Source: Cytophagales bacterium (GTDB lineage: Bacteria > Bacteroidota > Bacteroidia > Cytophagales > Spirosomataceae). From it: a stretch of DNA of 64,000 nt. The notes beneath the pieces are model-generated. The model was given only the letters and a program-made list of their open reading frames with translations. It ran no database searches and had not been told where the DNA came from. A program made the position numbers and the translations under genes. Below, in pieces: positions 54,636-63,555 of this stretch (positions within the stretch are counted from its first letter, which is position 1; every line of letters begins with the position of its first letter). The stretch is taken from NCBI GenBank assembly GCA_004292855.1, contig RDXN01000029.1, positions 62,001 through 126,000 on the forward strand, in the 5' to 3' direction.

Positions 54636-55166
54636 TTACTCACTCAACACAAAAATATCCTGTGTGTTGCGGCCCAGTCCGTCGTAGTCGAGGCCGTAGC
54701 CAACAACAAAGCGGTTTTCGATGTCAAACCCAACATAATCCAGGTCGAGTGGGCGTTTGAGGGCTTCGGGCTTGAAGAGCAATGTGGCTACCTTGAGCGT
54801 TGCCGGGCGCGACTCGCGCAGTTGCTCGCACACATCGGCGAGGGTCAGGCCGGTGTCTACAATGTCCTCAACTACAATTATGTCACGATCCGTGATGGGT
54901 TCAGAGAGGCCCAAAACTTGCTTCAGTTGGCCCGTTGAACCCGTTTTCTGGTACGATGAAACCCGCAGAAACGTGATCTCACAAGGCATCGTCAACTGCT
55001 TGAACAGGTCAGCGGCAAACAACACGGCCCCGTTCAGAATCACCACCATAAGCGGTTGTTTGTCGCGGTAATCGGCGTTGATTTGGGCGGCCAAGGCCGT
55101 AATGCGCTGCTGAATCTCGTGGGCCGCAATGAACGGCACAAAGGTTTTATCGTGGATCGTTAGCAT
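54636..55166 (-). CDS. hpt: Hypoxanthine phosphoribosyltransferase
   Basis: Purine-salvage enzyme that joins hypoxanthine or guanine to PRPP. The 176-residue protein from ATG 55166 opens MLTIHDKTFVPFIAAHEIQQ. The PPi loop is LMVVILNGAVLFAADLF, the flexible loop RVSSYQKTGSTGQ, the PRPP motif IIVVEDIVDTGLTLADV, and the base-binding end KPEALKRPLDLDYVGFDIEN with VVGYGLDYDG. The longer open frame to 55196 is less likely. Its -7 element TATCTTTG ends five bases before the ATG, predicting a leaderless mRNA. It lies between two Uma2 genes. Confidence 0.95.
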   Translation of the reverse strand: MLTIHDKTFVPFIAAHEIQQRITALAAQINADYRDKQPLMVVILNGAVLFAADLFKQLTMPCEITFLRVSSYQKTGSTGQLKQVLGLSEPITDRDIIVVEDIVDTGLTLADVCEQLRESRPATLKVATLLFKPEALKRPLDLDYVGFDIENRFVVGYGLDYDGLGRNTQDIFVLSE

Positions 55167-55170
55167 CGGG

Positions 55171-55178
55171 CAAAGATA
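55171..55178 (-). promoter_or_regulatory. -7 element giving a leaderless hpt mRNA
   Basis: TATCTTTG on the minus strand is an exact TAnnTTTG match; its last base is five bases before the A of the hpt ATG, the same distance as at the ABC ATPase gene. TTTTG lies 15 bases further upstream. Confidence 0.55.
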
Positions 55179-55258
55179 GCGGGCTTTAGCGCACAAAAGA
55201 CCAGAACCGGGCCGTATTATGCCGTGTTATCGGTATATTCGCCCAAACAACAATCGCT

Positions 55259-55813
55259 ATGCAGGCAGAAGCAACCCCCGTTTCAGCGTTTCCGCAAACC
55301 CTTGAGCAGTTCATGGATTGGGAACCCGTCGATGGCTATAAATATGAGTGGTTCGATGGCCAGCTAATCCAGTTTTCCGGCATGAAGAGAAACCAGTATT
55401 TCATCTACGACATTCTGAACACACTGTTCATTGAAAAAGGCTATTACCAAACGGGTACGTTCATGGCCGAACCCGACGTCATGCTAACGCCTAAACAGAT
55501 GCGTCGCCCCGACATTGCCTATTTTACCAAAGAGCAAATCAAACAAAGTCGGTTGGGTACAGATGTGATACCGGCGTTTGTAGTGGAGGTTATCTCCCCG
55601 ACTGATGATGCTGAGGCCGTTGAGGCTAAGATTGCGGAATATTTCAAGGCGGGTGTACAGGTCGTCTGGCAAATTTATCCTGGAAATCAGGTGCTGTATA
55701 TTTACACCTCGCGCAAGCAGGTGATAATCTGCCTGGAGGACGATGTGTGTTCAGCCGGACCGGTTTTGCCCGACTTCACCATCCGCGTGAATGAGTTGTT
55801 TGCTATGCCGTAG
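55259..55813 (+). CDS. Uma2-family putative endonuclease (copy 2)
   Basis: A 184-residue Uma2/DUF820 protein. The core is YKYEWFDGQLIQFSGMKRNQ, then AEPDVMLTPKQMRRPDIAYF with the PD motif, VVEVISPTDDAEAVEAKIAE with E-x-I and the following acidic run, and YFKAGVQVVWQIYPGNQVLY. The order Asp, Glu, Lys fits a PD-(D/E)XK fold. It differs from copy 1 along its whole length, so the two are not recent duplicates. Its last 11 bases overlap the converging alditol-oxidase gene. No partner is visible. Confidence 0.88.
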   Translation: MQAEATPVSAFPQTLEQFMDWEPVDGYKYEWFDGQLIQFSGMKRNQYFIYDILNTLFIEKGYYQTGTFMAEPDVMLTPKQMRRPDIAYFTKEQIKQSRLGTDVIPAFVVEVISPTDDAEAVEAKIAEYFKAGVQVVWQIYPGNQVLYIYTSRKQVIICLEDDVCSAGPVLPDFTIRVNELFAMP

Positions 55814-57173
55814 TAAACAAATTCGATTCTACAAAGGCATTGCGAAATTTGCCCGTTGGGTCGTGTTTGGCAACCAAGGCTTTGAAGTCGCTTAGTTTTT
55901 CGATGCGCGACTGCAATACTGCCGGGGACATTGTAAATAGTTTGCCCCAATGCGGGCGGGCACCAAACGAGGCCAGTTTTTCCTCAATCTGTGGCAGGAG
56001 TTTTTGCACAGCTTCCCACTCCGGTTTCCACGTAAAATGAATGGCAACGGTCGTCTTGCCAAACTGCGGACTCATCCAGAGCGTATCGGCGGCAATGGTC
56101 CGCACCTCCGTAATGAACAAATGCGGGCTAACCTGCTCGTGTAATGATTCGACAGCCATCATGGCCTCGTGGGCCTTGTCGATAGGCACGAAAAATTCCG
56201 ACTGCAACTCCTTCCCGCTGCTCGGCGTGAAGCCCATTTTGAAGTGCGGCAACCGCTCGTACCACGGCCCCGGCACACCCATCTGCTCAGTGCAGTTTTC
56301 GGCAGAGTGATCATCGAGAGGGTGCATGTTTTGGGTGGCGAGTTTGGCTCCGTAAAACTCTGGGGCGAGTGTCATCGGTTCGGTGCTGTTGCCCTCCACT
56401 TTGCTTTTGATCCAGACCTGATTCACGTTTTTGTTGCGCCAGTCGGTAAACAGGCTGACGCTGTAGCCCGCGCCCATGATGGTCTCGAAGTTGTCTTTCA
56501 ACACAGCCATCGGCAGGTTGCGGTACACAGCCTGCTGCACCAGAAACGTGGGTTGCAGGTTTAGCGTGACCTTCGTGACCACGCCCAGGCACCCCAGACC
56601 AACCACGGCTCCGTCGAACTCGTCGGGGTGTTGCGCCCGCGAAAGCACGACCACCTCACCCGCGCCGTTCACGAACTCGATAGCCGCAACTGCCGTAGCG
56701 AGATTACCGTTTTTGATGCCCGATCCGTGCGTGGACGTGGCGCAGGCCCCTGCCACCGAAATGTGCGGCAACGAGGCCAGATTATGCAGGGCGTAACCGC
56801 TCTTGTGCAACATCTCGCAGAAGTCGCCGTAACGTCGGCTCCCCTCCACCGTAATGGTGTTCCCCGATTTGTCGAGCGTCGTAGTCCGCTCCAAATCTTT
56901 CAACGAGAGTTGCGCAACATCGCTATCGGCAATCGTGTTGAACGAGTGGCGGCTTCCTAATGCCCGGATCTTGTCAGCATTTTTAACAATCTCCCGTACC
57001 TCCTCAACTGTTTTGGGGTATTGCACGTTGCCGGTGCTGTAAGTGAGGTTTTCGGCCCAGTTGGTTAGGGGTTTACCAGTATTTGTCTTGGGGCTGTTGC
57101 AGGAAATGAGCGGAGAAAAAAGACTACCGGCCAGCAAGGCCGACGAGGTTTTAAGGAACGTACGTTTATTCAT
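55803..57173 (-). CDS. FAD-linked oxidase, alditol/aldonolactone oxidase type
   Basis: A 456-residue flavoprotein with a lipoprotein-type signal: MNKRTFLKTSSALLAGSLFS then PLISC, with the lipobox LISC and lipidated C25. The FAD domain shows KIRALGSRHSFN with H76, the His that binds FAD covalently in alditol oxidase, and HISVAGACATSTHGSGIKNG. The C-terminal ALO domain ends RPHWGKLFTM and KHDPTGKFRNAFVESNLF. Members oxidise polyols (xylitol, sorbitol) or aldonolactones with O2 or a quinone. Its anchoring to a membrane by a lipid is unusual and inferred only from the N-terminus. It converges with Uma2 copy 2, overlapping it by 11 bases. Confidence 0.88.
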   Translation of the reverse strand: MNKRTFLKTSSALLAGSLFSPLISCNSPKTNTGKPLTNWAENLTYSTGNVQYPKTVEEVREIVKNADKIRALGSRHSFNTIADSDVAQLSLKDLERTTTLDKSGNTITVEGSRRYGDFCEMLHKSGYALHNLASLPHISVAGACATSTHGSGIKNGNLATAVAAIEFVNGAGEVVVLSRAQHPDEFDGAVVGLGCLGVVTKVTLNLQPTFLVQQAVYRNLPMAVLKDNFETIMGAGYSVSLFTDWRNKNVNQVWIKSKVEGNSTEPMTLAPEFYGAKLATQNMHPLDDHSAENCTEQMGVPGPWYERLPHFKMGFTPSSGKELQSEFFVPIDKAHEAMMAVESLHEQVSPHLFITEVRTIAADTLWMSPQFGKTTVAIHFTWKPEWEAVQKLLPQIEEKLASFGARPHWGKLFTMSPAVLQSRIEKLSDFKALVAKHDPTGKFRNAFVESNLFTTA

Positions 57174-57238
57174 GGTCAGTCCAAGTTAAGGATGACCAAT
57201 ATTACCAAGGAAAATCGTATTTCACACGGTCGTCACGG

Positions 57239-57952
57239 TCAAGTTAGTCCGGGCTTGCCCCGATATTGCTCCAGGAAACTATCCCGATAAACGGCCCCGA
57301 ATGGAATCTCTTCATCGCCTAGATAAACATGGGTCGAATCGAAGGCGGTGACGTAAGCCGCGTTGACTACAAACGACTTACTGATTCGTAGAAATTGAGT
57401 TGTTGGTAGGTGCTGACTCACCGTTTTGATGTTCATGGCCGTAATCAGCTTTTTGTCCTTCGTGTGAATAACCACGTAGTCTTTTAACCCCTTGATAAAT
57501 AGCACATCGCTGAACATCACCTTATAATTTCGTCGGTCGGCCCGCACAAAAAAATGGTCACTGTGTACACTGTCGTCCTGTTGTCCCACCTCCTGCAACA
57601 GCCGCCGATACTGGTCTGCTTTCTGAATGGCTTTTTCCAGACGCGCCCGCCGAATCGGCTTCAGCAAATAATCGACGGCATCCAGTTCGTAGCTATCGAG
57701 CGCGAACTGCGGGTAAGCGGTTGTGAAAATCAGGAGCGGTCGGGTGGGTAGCGAGTGTGCAAAGTCGAGTCCGGTTTGTTCGGGCATTTGGATGTCCAGC
57801 AGGAGCAGATCCACGGGCTTGGTGGCCAGAAACGCACCGGCATCGCGGGCATTACTAAAGGCTCCCAGCAGCGTTAACGTCGGGATTTGCCCGATCAAAT
57901 CGGCTAGTCCTTCGCGGGCTAAGGGTTCGTCGTCGATCAGGATGCAGGTCAT
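57239..57952 (-). CDS. LytTR-family response regulator
   Basis: A 237-residue regulator (MTCILIDDEPLAREGLADLI). The receiver has DDE at 7-9, the phospho-acceptor in LLLLDIQMPEQTGLDF, Thr in LLIFTTAYPQFALDSYE and Lys in DYLLKPIRR. The LytTR domain begins FFVRADRRNYKVMFSDVLFI and ends near FGAVYRDSFLEQ. The ATG overlaps the LytS-like kinase stop by four bases, so they are made together. Targets unknown. Confidence 0.94.
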   Translation of the reverse strand: MTCILIDDEPLAREGLADLIGQIPTLTLLGAFSNARDAGAFLATKPVDLLLLDIQMPEQTGLDFAHSLPTRPLLIFTTAYPQFALDSYELDAVDYLLKPIRRARLEKAIQKADQYRRLLQEVGQQDDSVHSDHFFVRADRRNYKVMFSDVLFIKGLKDYVVIHTKDKKLITAMNIKTVSQHLPTTQFLRISKSFVVNAAYVTAFDSTHVYLGDEEIPFGAVYRDSFLEQYRGKPGLT

Positions 57953-59022
57953 AGCTGTAGTTCCAGTTTTACCGAAAACCGACTATCGGTGTTTGTTAAG
58001 GTCAGGGTGTGTTGGTTGGGGTAAAGCAACTCCAACCGTCGTTGGCTGTTTTTCAGCCCGATACCGCCGGGCAAAACGGTGGATGGTTGCGCAGATTTAG
58101 AATTTTCAACCTGAAAAACTAACTGTCGGTTGGTCTCGACAAAGCTCAGGTACACGAACGATGACCCCATTGCCGTAGCACTGTGTTTGATCGCATTTTC
58201 GACAAACGGCATAAACAGAAAAGGAGCGACGGTTTGCTGCCCAATCGACGGGCCGAGGCTGATGGTGAATGTGAATTGATCGCGACGGATGCTTTCCAGC
58301 GTTAGCAGTTGCCGGATAGTATCGATGTCGCGGCTCAGGATTACCAGTTCCCGGTTGCTTTCGTAGAGTTGATAGCGCAGGATGTCGGACAGGGCAAACA
58401 GGATTTGGGAGGCTTTTTCGGGATCTTTCCGGGTGAGTACTTCCAGGTTGTTGAGCGTATTGAACAGAAAATGCGGGTTGATCTGACTTTTCAACTGACT
58501 TAGTTCTTCGCGTAAATGCCGGGTTTGCAGTTCAGCCAATCGCCGAACATCGCCAATCCATCGCCGAAAAACCTGCACGCCCGTTGTGGCCCCAATAAAC
58601 ACAAGTGGCAGCAGGATGGTCTCCAGAAAATTGATAACCGAGAACGCTGTTGGGTAATCAATTGTCGACTGTCCGCGAGGAGCGATGAGGATACAGGCAA
58701 CAACAAAAAGCCAAAAAACAACGATCAACGCCAGCACAGCCCCTGCATAGGCCACCAACTTCCCCGGCCACAACAATCGGGGTATCAGTCCGTAAAGATT
58801 GGTGTAGATTAGGGTTAGCATGACTATGAACAAGCCACTGTTGACAGCTAAGGCCCAATTGAAGCCCAACTCTACCCGACCCTCCGAATAGGGACCAATA
58901 AATTGAAAACCAACCACTCCGATCAGCAAGGCATGGCGCAACACCCGATAAAGCCGTTCATCACTAAGAACGAATCGGGCAATCGGATGCTCACCATACG
59001 GGATGCCGGGCGGTTGCGACAT
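57949..59022 (-). CDS. LytS-like sensor histidine kinase
   Basis: A 357-residue membrane kinase with four N-terminal transmembrane helices (HALLIGVVGFQFIGPYSEG, ALAVNSGLFIVMLTLIYTNL, LVAYAGAVLALIVVFWLFVV and VINFLETILLPLVFIGATT). The cytosolic part opens RLAELQTRHLREELSQLKSQ and continues INPHFLFNTLNNLEVLTRKD, the His_kinase motif, with the ATPase region FLFMPFVENAIKHS. It lacks a periplasmic sensor, so it may sense the membrane itself. It is encoded with the LytTR regulator below it; a short hairpin lies upstream. Confidence 0.94.
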   Translation of the reverse strand: MSQPPGIPYGEHPIARFVLSDERLYRVLRHALLIGVVGFQFIGPYSEGRVELGFNWALAVNSGLFIVMLTLIYTNLYGLIPRLLWPGKLVAYAGAVLALIVVFWLFVVACILIAPRGQSTIDYPTAFSVINFLETILLPLVFIGATTGVQVFRRWIGDVRRLAELQTRHLREELSQLKSQINPHFLFNTLNNLEVLTRKDPEKASQILFALSDILRYQLYESNRELVILSRDIDTIRQLLTLESIRRDQFTFTISLGPSIGQQTVAPFLFMPFVENAIKHSATAMGSSFVYLSFVETNRQLVFQVENSKSAQPSTVLPGGIGLKNSQRRLELLYPNQHTLTLTNTDSRFSVKLELQL

Positions 59023-59038
59023 GGTGTTTACGAACAGG

Positions 59039-59080
59039 CTTTACGAGTCAGAAACGGTTCAGAGAATCTGACTCGTAAAG
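59039..59080. repeat. 14-bp inverted repeat upstream of the LytS/LytTR pair
   Basis: CTTTACGAGTCAGA (59039-59052) and TCTGACTCGTAAAG (59067-59080) are exact reverse complements with a 14-base loop. It lies between the serine hydrolase stop and the kinase start, and could be a terminator without T tract or an operator. Confidence 0.75.
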
Positions 59081-59096
59081 GTAATGGCGGGTTTGG

Positions 59097-60299
59097 TTAT
59101 TGAGCTGCACCAAGTTTAATGAGCGACAATTCCAGGTCGATCAGGCGTTGGTAGCCCTGCTCCGAAGCGATGTCTTCATTGGTGAAAACGATGGCACCAG
59201 CGCGGGTTACGGGATCGAAAAACATAAGCGTAAAAACGCCCTGCTCTCCGCCTGCATGACCGAACACCTCGGCGGGCAAACCCGGTGCGGGCGTTGCGCC
59301 CACATCGGCGGGTCGGACGTGGCCCCAAACCAGCCCCTGCCGCTCGGCACCCGATACCGTTGGGTACTGAATCCGCTGAAGTTCGGCCACACTTGCCGCA
59401 CTCAACACGCGCTTGCCGTTGAACGCCCCGCCGAGCATGACGGCCCGCAGGAAGTTTGAGAGGTCGTTGACCGTGGTTCGCAGCCCGCCGTTCGGATAGT
59501 CGGCAAAGGTGTAGTGTCCGTAGGGTTTGTTCTGATCGGTGTAGGGCATGGCCAGTTCGGCGGCTGGTAAATCGCGTAGTCGCCAGCTTGTTTTGGTCAT
59601 GCCTAATGGCCTAAAAATCATCTCGTTGGTGTATTGATCGAAGGGCTTTTTGGCAACCACTTCCACCACATAGCCCAACAGCGCAATGCCTAGATTGGTG
59701 TAGGTATATGCCCCACCCGGACTCCCCGGCCCGAACGAATTGGGGCTGTAGTAGGTACCTCCCGTAACGAAGAAAGCGCGGGCAAAGTCGGCTAGAGAAA
59801 GCGTCGGGTCGGCTCCGAACGTGTAGAGCGCGGGATTGGCAACTTGCTCATAATGAGCATCGACAATGGTGGCCGTATGGGTCATCAGGTGCCGACAGGT
59901 GATCACGGCCTTGGGATTCTTCGGATTAGTCAGTTTGAAGGGCAAATAGCTGTTGATGTCGGTATCCAGATTAAGCTTTCCCTGCTCCACCAACTGCATC
60001 GCGGCCATGCCGGTCACAGTTTTGGAGACCGACGCAATCAGAAATATCGACTCGTTGGTGGCAGGCCGTTTGGTTTCTTGATTGGCCAATCCGTAGCCTT
60101 TGGAAAATATCAACTTATCATTTTTGACCACGGCGACCGATAAGCTCATGAGTCCTTCTTTTTTCAGAATGTCGGTGACGGTGGCATCAACCTGCTCAAA
60201 TGACGTGGGGCTGGCTGGGATTTGCTCTTTCTCGCAGGCAGAAAACAGCAGCAGGAAACCGCTCAGGAGCAGTGTACGAAGGATTAGTATCCGGTTCAT
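59097..60299 (-). CDS. Lipoprotein serine hydrolase, class C beta-lactamase/EstB type
   Basis: A 400-residue lipoprotein (signal MNRILILRTLLLSGFLLLFS then AC, lipidated C22 in FSAC). The class C/esterase-VIII motifs are S90-V-S-K93 (FLIASVSKTVTGMAAM), Y200-T-N202 (YTYTNLGIALLGYVVE) and the C-terminal HAG in EVFGHAGGEQGVF. This set marks penicillin-binding-protein-like esterases and D-aminopeptidases as well as AmpC; the substrate cannot be told. It is upstream of the kinase pair on the same strand, 74 bases away with a hairpin between. Confidence 0.9.
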   Translation of the reverse strand: MNRILILRTLLLSGFLLLFSACEKEQIPASPTSFEQVDATVTDILKKEGLMSLSVAVVKNDKLIFSKGYGLANQETKRPATNESIFLIASVSKTVTGMAAMQLVEQGKLNLDTDINSYLPFKLTNPKNPKAVITCRHLMTHTATIVDAHYEQVANPALYTFGADPTLSLADFARAFFVTGGTYYSPNSFGPGSPGGAYTYTNLGIALLGYVVEVVAKKPFDQYTNEMIFRPLGMTKTSWRLRDLPAAELAMPYTDQNKPYGHYTFADYPNGGLRTTVNDLSNFLRAVMLGGAFNGKRVLSAASVAELQRIQYPTVSGAERQGLVWGHVRPADVGATPAPGLPAEVFGHAGGEQGVFTLMFFDPVTRAGAIVFTNEDIASEQGYQRLIDLELSLIKLGAAQ

Positions 60300-60406
60300 G
60301 GCAAAACAGTTTGTTTATGTTCTGCCCAAAACTAGACCTCCGTTTTCCGACAAACCGGAAGATTATACCAAGCCCACTACTATTTATACCAAACAGCCGC
60401 AGAGAG

Positions 60407-60414
60407 TAGTTTTG
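60407..60414 (+). promoter_or_regulatory. Candidate -7 promoter element of the TPR/M50 operon
   Basis: TAGTTTTG fits TAnnTTTG and lies 76 bases before the TPR gene start in the divergent gap to the serine hydrolase gene. No -33 was found. Otherwise nothing was recognised in this 190-base gap. Confidence 0.35.
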
Positions 60415-60490
60415 CCAAAAAATAACCAAAAATCAAACGGACCTGCGCGGTTCTGCGTTTTGGTAGTGGCAACCTGTGTGCCATTGATCA

Positions 60491-61717
60491 ATGGATATGA
60501 AAAGAAAAGTCAGTTGGCTGACGGTCGTGATTCTGTGCATCGGGACATTCGCGAAGGCGCAACTCTATGACCCGGCAGCGTTCGACAAGAAATACGACGG
60601 GTTGTTAAAGCATCCCGGTGTGCAGCTAGAGTCGGCGGAGGCCATTAACCAGTTGTACAATTACAAGTTTTACGAGGCCGACAAGGAGTTTCGGTGGCTC
60701 AAAGTGCGCTACCCGCGCCACCCCATGCCCTACTTTTTGCAAGGCCTGGCCGAATGGTGGAAAATCGTGCCCGACATCGACGTGACCGACTACGACGACC
60801 GCTGTTTGGCCCTCATGGACACAACCATTCTTCTGGCCGAGAAACTCTACGACAACAGCGAAAACAAAATAGAGCCGTCGTTTTTTCTGGCCGCAGCGTA
60901 TGCCTTCAAAGGGCGCATCTACTCCGAACGGAAGAAGTGGACTAAGGCGACGTTTGCCGGTAAAAACGCGCTCAAATACTTCGACAAGTGCAAAGGCAAC
61001 GGCGATATTAACCCCGAACTGCTTTTTGGCGATGGGCTGTACAACTACTACGCCCAGTGGATTCCGCAAACCTACCCGCTGCTGAAACCCATTCTGGCCT
61101 TTTTCCCAAAAGGCAATAAGGATTTGGGTATTAAGCAGTTAGAGAAAAATGCCAACAATGCGTTTTACACCCGCACGGAGGCCCGGTATTTCCTGTTGCA
61201 GATCTATAGCATGGAAAACCAGTATGAGAAAGCCTATGAAATGGCGAAGTACATGCACGGTCAGTACCCCGACAATCCGTTTTTCGAGCGATATTACGCC
61301 CGGTCGGCGTTTGTGCGGGGCCATCTGAACGAAGCCGAGACGGTATCGAAACGAATTTTGGAGAAGGTCAATCAAACGAAGGCAGGCTATGAACCCGTGA
61401 GCGGGCGAACAGCGGCTTATATTCTGGCCTACGTGAACCATAATTTCTATCACAACCTGCCCGTAGCGAAGGAGTATTACCAGAAGTCAATTGAGTATGC
61501 CCGGCAATCGAAAGCGACCAACGCGGCTTACTACTGGGCCTCCCTGCTGAACCTCGGCAAGATTGCCGATGGCGAGAAAAACTACGACCTCGCCCGCGAT
61601 TACTACAAGCAGGTAATCGACGCTGCCGAGCGCAAATCGGCTCAATATAAAGAGGCAGAAAAGGCCCTCAAAGACAGCAAAAAATCGCGCCGGGAAGAAC
61701 GGCGTAAGAGAGAGTAA
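60491..61717 (+). CDS. Exported TPR-repeat protein
   Basis: A 408-residue protein starting at ATG 60491 or ATG 60497 (MKRKVSWLTVVILCIGTFAK then AQ, a signal peptide). TPR-like helix pairs cover the rest: EAINQLYNYKFYEADKEFRW, FLLQIYSMENQYEKAYEMAK, GRTAAYILAYVNHNFYHNLP and NLGKIADGEKNYDLARDYYK. The C-terminus is strongly basic (KDSKKSRREERRKRE). The likely role is as a periplasmic scaffold. The next gene, an M50 protease, starts on the base after its stop, so the two are co-translated and may work together. Confidence 0.85.
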   Translation: MDMKRKVSWLTVVILCIGTFAKAQLYDPAAFDKKYDGLLKHPGVQLESAEAINQLYNYKFYEADKEFRWLKVRYPRHPMPYFLQGLAEWWKIVPDIDVTDYDDRCLALMDTTILLAEKLYDNSENKIEPSFFLAAAYAFKGRIYSERKKWTKATFAGKNALKYFDKCKGNGDINPELLFGDGLYNYYAQWIPQTYPLLKPILAFFPKGNKDLGIKQLEKNANNAFYTRTEARYFLLQIYSMENQYEKAYEMAKYMHGQYPDNPFFERYYARSAFVRGHLNEAETVSKRILEKVNQTKAGYEPVSGRTAAYILAYVNHNFYHNLPVAKEYYQKSIEYARQSKATNAAYYWASLLNLGKIADGEKNYDLARDYYKQVIDAAERKSAQYKEAEKALKDSKKSRREERRKRE

Positions 61718-62881
61718 ATGCGCAAATACCTGATTCACCTGCTTCTGTTTGTTATTACCCTGATTACCAACACCATTGCCGGGGCTGAGTGGATGTTTGG
61801 CCGGTCGTTTTTGCCCGCCGAGTGGTTCACCGACGACCCGGAGGTACTAAAAGAAATCATCCCGATGGGCTGGCCGGAGTTCTGGGCCGGGTTTAAGTAC
61901 TCCGGGCCGTTTCTGGCGATCCTGACGGTCCATGAGTTTGGCCATTATTTCACGGCGAAGGCTAATAAGGTTCGGGTTACGTTGCCCTACTACATTCCAA
62001 TGTGGTTTGGCGGGAGCAGCGTTGGCACGTTGGGAGCGTTTATTAAAATTCAGGACTACATAAACAGCCGCCGGAAGTATTTCGATATTGGTATTGCCGG
62101 GCCGTTGGCGGGTTTCGTGCTGGCCCTGATCGTAGTCTGGTACGGATTTACGCACCTACCCGACCCGCGCTTCATTTTCGACATTCACCCCGAATATGCG
62201 CAATACGGCCTGGACTACGGCAAGTATGTGTATAAAAACATGCCCGAAGGGTCGGCTCTGGCCCTCGGCGACAACCTGCTGTTCTGGTTTTTCAAGACCT
62301 ACGTGGCCGACCCCGCCCTGTTGCCGCATCCGTACGAGATGATTCACTACCCTTACCTCCTGGCGGGGTATCTGGCCCTGTTTTTCACGTCGCTCAACCT
62401 CATCCCCATCGGCCAACTCGACGGGGGACACGTGCTGTACGCCCTCATTGGGCGGGATCGTTTCCGGTGGGTGGCCCCGGTGCTGTTTACTGGTTTCGTG
62501 TTCTACGCCGGGTTGGGGTGGTTCACGGTGGCCGAGTTTGCCACGGACGGCGAAGAATTTTACCAGAAACTGCTCAATCTGGGCCTCTACGTGTTTTTCC
62601 TGTCGATCTGCTTCTCACGTATCTCGGAAGAAAACCGCACTCTGCCCTGGTTGATGGCCTTGTCGGTGGTCACGGCGCAGTTGGTGTTGTCGTGGGCATT
62701 TCCCACGATACAGGGGTATCCGGGCTTTTTTGCGTTTATCTTTTTGCTGGGCCGTTTCCTGGGCGTTTATCATCCCGAAACAGAGCTACAGGAGCCGCTC
62801 GACACCAAACGCAAGGTGCTTGGCTGGCTGGCCCTGTTCATCTTCGTGATCAGCTTCAGCCCCAAGCCGTTTATTTTTTAG
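61718..62881 (+). CDS. Site-2-protease-type (M50) intramembrane metalloprotease
   Basis: A 387-residue polytopic protease. The zinc motif is H72-E-F-G-H76 in AILTVHEFGHYFTAKANKVR, and the third ligand lies in NLIPIGQLDGGHVLYALIGR. The stretch PYYIPMWFGGSSVGTLGAFI corresponds to the conserved loop of the class with IKIQDYINSRRKYFDIGIAG. About seven hydrophobic helices are visible. No PDZ or CBS domain is present. Family members cut transmembrane anchors of anti-sigma factors or other proteins. Its gene abuts the TPR gene and ends two bases from the converging TM2 gene. Confidence 0.92.
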   Translation: MRKYLIHLLLFVITLITNTIAGAEWMFGRSFLPAEWFTDDPEVLKEIIPMGWPEFWAGFKYSGPFLAILTVHEFGHYFTAKANKVRVTLPYYIPMWFGGSSVGTLGAFIKIQDYINSRRKYFDIGIAGPLAGFVLALIVVWYGFTHLPDPRFIFDIHPEYAQYGLDYGKYVYKNMPEGSALALGDNLLFWFFKTYVADPALLPHPYEMIHYPYLLAGYLALFFTSLNLIPIGQLDGGHVLYALIGRDRFRWVAPVLFTGFVFYAGLGWFTVAEFATDGEEFYQKLLNLGLYVFFLSICFSRISEENRTLPWLMALSVVTAQLVLSWAFPTIQGYPGFFAFIFLLGRFLGVYHPETELQEPLDTKRKVLGWLALFIFVISFSPKPFIF

Positions 62882-62883
62882 GC

Positions 62884-63249
62884 CTACCGAACGCCCATTT
62901 GCACCATCCGCATGGTTTCAATGGCTTGTTGCTGATTGTACTCGTTGGCCATTGAGCGGGCATTAATCAGGTCGACAATGGTGCCGATGCCGCATAGGCC
63001 GAGCGTCAGGAAGTACAGAATACCCATGCCAATCTGCCCCAGAATGAAGCGGTGAATGCCCGCAAAGCCGATAAAACCGGCCAACGCCACAATCAGAATC
63101 GTCTGACTGTCTTTGCGTTTGGTGCGATAGAGATACGCGAACTGCTGGAGCTGGTTGGGCGAGAGGTCGCGGGTAAGGGTCTGCACGTAATGTAGCTCAT
63201 CGGGCTGCATATCGGGCAGAAACAAGAGGGGATTGGTCTGAGGATTCAT
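62884..63249 (-). CDS. TM2-domain membrane protein
   Basis: A 121-residue protein with a soluble N-terminal helix (LHYVQTLTRDLSPNQLQQFA) and the TM2 pair of transmembrane helices: ILIVALAGFIGFAGIHRFIL, the GxxGxHRFYLG-like turn, and GILYFLTLGLCGIGTIVDLI. Function of this family in bacteria is unknown. It overlaps the DUF2752 gene upstream by four bases (ATGA), a combination common in Bacteroidota. Confidence 0.93.
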   Translation of the reverse strand: MNPQTNPLLFLPDMQPDELHYVQTLTRDLSPNQLQQFAYLYRTKRKDSQTILIVALAGFIGFAGIHRFILGQIGMGILYFLTLGLCGIGTIVDLINARSMANEYNQQQAIETMRMVQMGVR

Positions 63250-63542
63250 CGTGTTAGTTTCTTTACGAATAGACCAAAGTTGAGGAGTTGTCCGATTCGA
63301 TTCAACAAAATCAGGAGGGCCGGAACGGCTAGCGGATGACTGGCCCAGGATTCGGCCAAACGGCCATGCAGCAAATGGCTAACCCCGTGACCTAACCCGC
63401 AACCGGGGCAATGCGGCAACCCCACCGCCCGAAACACACAAACCGAGTAGTGCGTCCCCTCCACCTCCGTCAGGCCCAGCCAAAGCAGGCCACCGATCCA
63501 AACGGTGAGTTCAACATAGCGGGAAATAGTTTCTTGTTTCAT
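63246..63542 (-). CDS. DUF2752 membrane protein
   Basis: A 98-residue protein from ATG 63542 (MKQETISRYVELTVWIGGLL). The DUF2752 signature, two Cys close together in GLPHCPGCGLGHGVSHLLHG, is complete, flanked by hydrophobic segments (WIGGLLWLGLTE and HPLAVPALLILLNRIGQLLN). The longer frame to 63617 enters the inverted repeat upstream and is unlikely. Function unknown. Translationally coupled to the TM2 gene. Confidence 0.88.
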   Translation of the reverse strand: MKQETISRYVELTVWIGGLLWLGLTEVEGTHYSVCVFRAVGLPHCPGCGLGHGVSHLLHGRLAESWASHPLAVPALLILLNRIGQLLNFGLFVKKLTR

Positions 63543-63555
63543 GGCGGGGTCGCGT

